5,726 nucleotides of DNA from Nitrospinota bacterium. Its GTDB lineage: Bacteria > Nitrospinota_A > UBA7883 > JADGGD01. The position numbers were made by a program, and so were the translations under genes. The stretch covers positions 1-5,726 of the forward strand of contig JADGCD010000139.1 of assembly GCA_015229165.1 (NCBI GenBank). The letters are read 5' to 3'. The notes beneath the pieces were generated by a model that searched no databases, was not told the origin of the DNA, and saw only the letters and a list, made by a program, of their open reading frames with translations. Of the stretch, positions 5,222 through 5,726 are shown piece after piece (position 1 is the stretch's first letter; each line of letters begins with the position of its first letter).

Positions 5222-5726
5222 ATGCGTCTGCCGCTGTCGTTCGCCCTGTCGTTCGCCCTGTCGACCCTTCTCGGCTGTCTTTCCCTTCCGGCCCCGGAGC
5301 AGGGGGGGGACCGCTCCACCCGTCTCTTCGACGCCCGGACGGTGAGCTACTCTTCCCGTCCGACGCCGCTGGTGATGTCCCGTTCGTTCACGACGCGCCA
5401 GACCGTGACCCGGCGCGGCGGGGTGGAGAGCTACACGTTCGAGAACTTCTTCGGGCCGGTGGGGGATCACCCGGATACGACGGTGATCCTGGCGCTGTCG
5501 GGGAACAGCGCCGGTTTCGGGGTCTACGACGCCGCCGGTCGTCCTTTGCTGGAAATCCCCAAGGGGAGCTACGACGGCGCCAGCCTGACGTTTGTCCGTC
5601 CTCTCGACCGGGGGAAGCAGAATATCCGGTGGATTCTGGGGGAGGGGGCGTTTTCGTCGGTGGTGGAGTCGACCGACGCCCGTGGCACGGTCTTCGAATC
5701 GGAAGTCACCACCTACCTCCCTCGCT
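5222..5726 (+). CDS. Putative lipoprotein of unknown function, N-terminal part (cut by window edge)
   Basis: The frame is open from the ATG at 5222 to the window end (168 codons), with the strong G/C third-position preference of the neighbouring genes. The N-terminus has one Arg, a hydrophobic core and a lipobox-like LLGC with Cys at 19, so it is probably exported and lipidated; Leu at the -2 position is tolerated but not ideal. The mature part has no further hydrophobic segment. It contains alternating polar and beta-prone stretches such as TTVILALSGNSAGFGVYDAAGR (split here as TTVILALSGN, then SAGFGVYDAAGR, about residues 87-108), with charged linkers. This suggests a soluble, mostly beta fold facing the periplasm or outside. 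I do not recognise a family. It is divergent from the pepA-hyp operon, with its own promoter and ribosome binding site, so there is no evidence that it serves hydrogenase maturation. The total length is unknown. Confidence 0.8.
   Translation, partial: MRLPLSFALSFALSTLLGCLSLPAPEQGGDRSTRLFDARTVSYSSRPTPLVMSRSFTTRQTVTRRGGVESYTFENFFGPVGDHPDTTVILALSGNSAGFGVYDAAGRPLLEIPKGSYDGASLTFVRPLDRGKQNIRWILGEGAFSSVVESTDARGTVFESEVTTYLPR
5234..5263 (+). repeat. 12-bp in-frame tandem repeat in the signal peptide
   Basis: CTGTCGTTCGCC occurs twice in a row and is followed by half a third copy (CTGTCG). It encodes LSFA-LSFA-LS, most of the hydrophobic core of the signal peptide. Gain or loss of one unit would keep the frame and change the core by four residues. 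Confidence 0.85.

Noticed and set aside
4613..5470. 285-codon minus-strand frame crossing the pepA start, the intergenic region and the lipoprotein gene
   Set aside because: It crosses both promoters and the palindromic element, overlaps two better supported genes, and has low-complexity Arg-rich content.

Overview
The window is a stretch of a very GC-rich bacterial genome carrying a [NiFe]-hydrogenase maturation (hyp) gene cluster on the minus strand. The putative lipoprotein signal sequence at the right edge suggests a diderm (Gram-negative) host. The style of the HypB, HypC and PepA proteins would fit a deltaproteobacterial or related lineage. That taxonomic guess is weak, because the sequence alone does not settle it.

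Layout from right to left, in the direction of minus-strand transcription. pepA (leucyl aminopeptidase, M17 family) starts at 4983. It is followed after 8 nt by hypA, which overlaps hypB by 17 nt. hypB is followed after 3 nt by hypF. After 137 nt comes hypC, of which only the first 17 codons are inside the window (52 to 1). The tight spacing makes pepA-hypA-hypB-hypF-hypC look like one transcription unit read from an extended -10 promoter at 5016-5024. The hyp genes divide the work as follows: HypF (with HypE, not seen here) makes the cyanide ligands of the active-site iron, HypC (with HypD, not seen) carries the Fe(CN)2CO unit, and HypA and HypB deliver nickel. No hydrogenase structural gene, hypD or hypE is present; they would be expected beyond the left edge or elsewhere. 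PepA is a general peptidase and its place at the head of a hyp operon is unexplained.

Two non-coding regions carry structure that the genes do not explain. (1) Between hypF and hypC (53-189) there is a hairpin on the hypF stop codon and two tandem copies of a 59-bp unit. Each copy has a hairpin whose stem differs by compensatory base-pair changes, and the second copy in transcription order supplies the hypC ribosome binding site. (2) The divergent region between pepA and the right-hand gene (4984-5221) contains a palindromic element of about 117 bp with 17-bp imperfect terminal inverted repeats (14/17). It can fold into a three-way-junction shape, and one end contributes part of the pepA -10 region.

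At the right edge, on the plus strand, a putative lipoprotein of unknown function begins at 5222 with its own extended -10 promoter and ribosome binding site, and runs out of the window after 168 codons. Other long open frames in the window, some above 400 codons, are antisense or out-of-frame shadows of these GC-rich genes. I found no tRNA, rRNA, CRISPR array or transposase.
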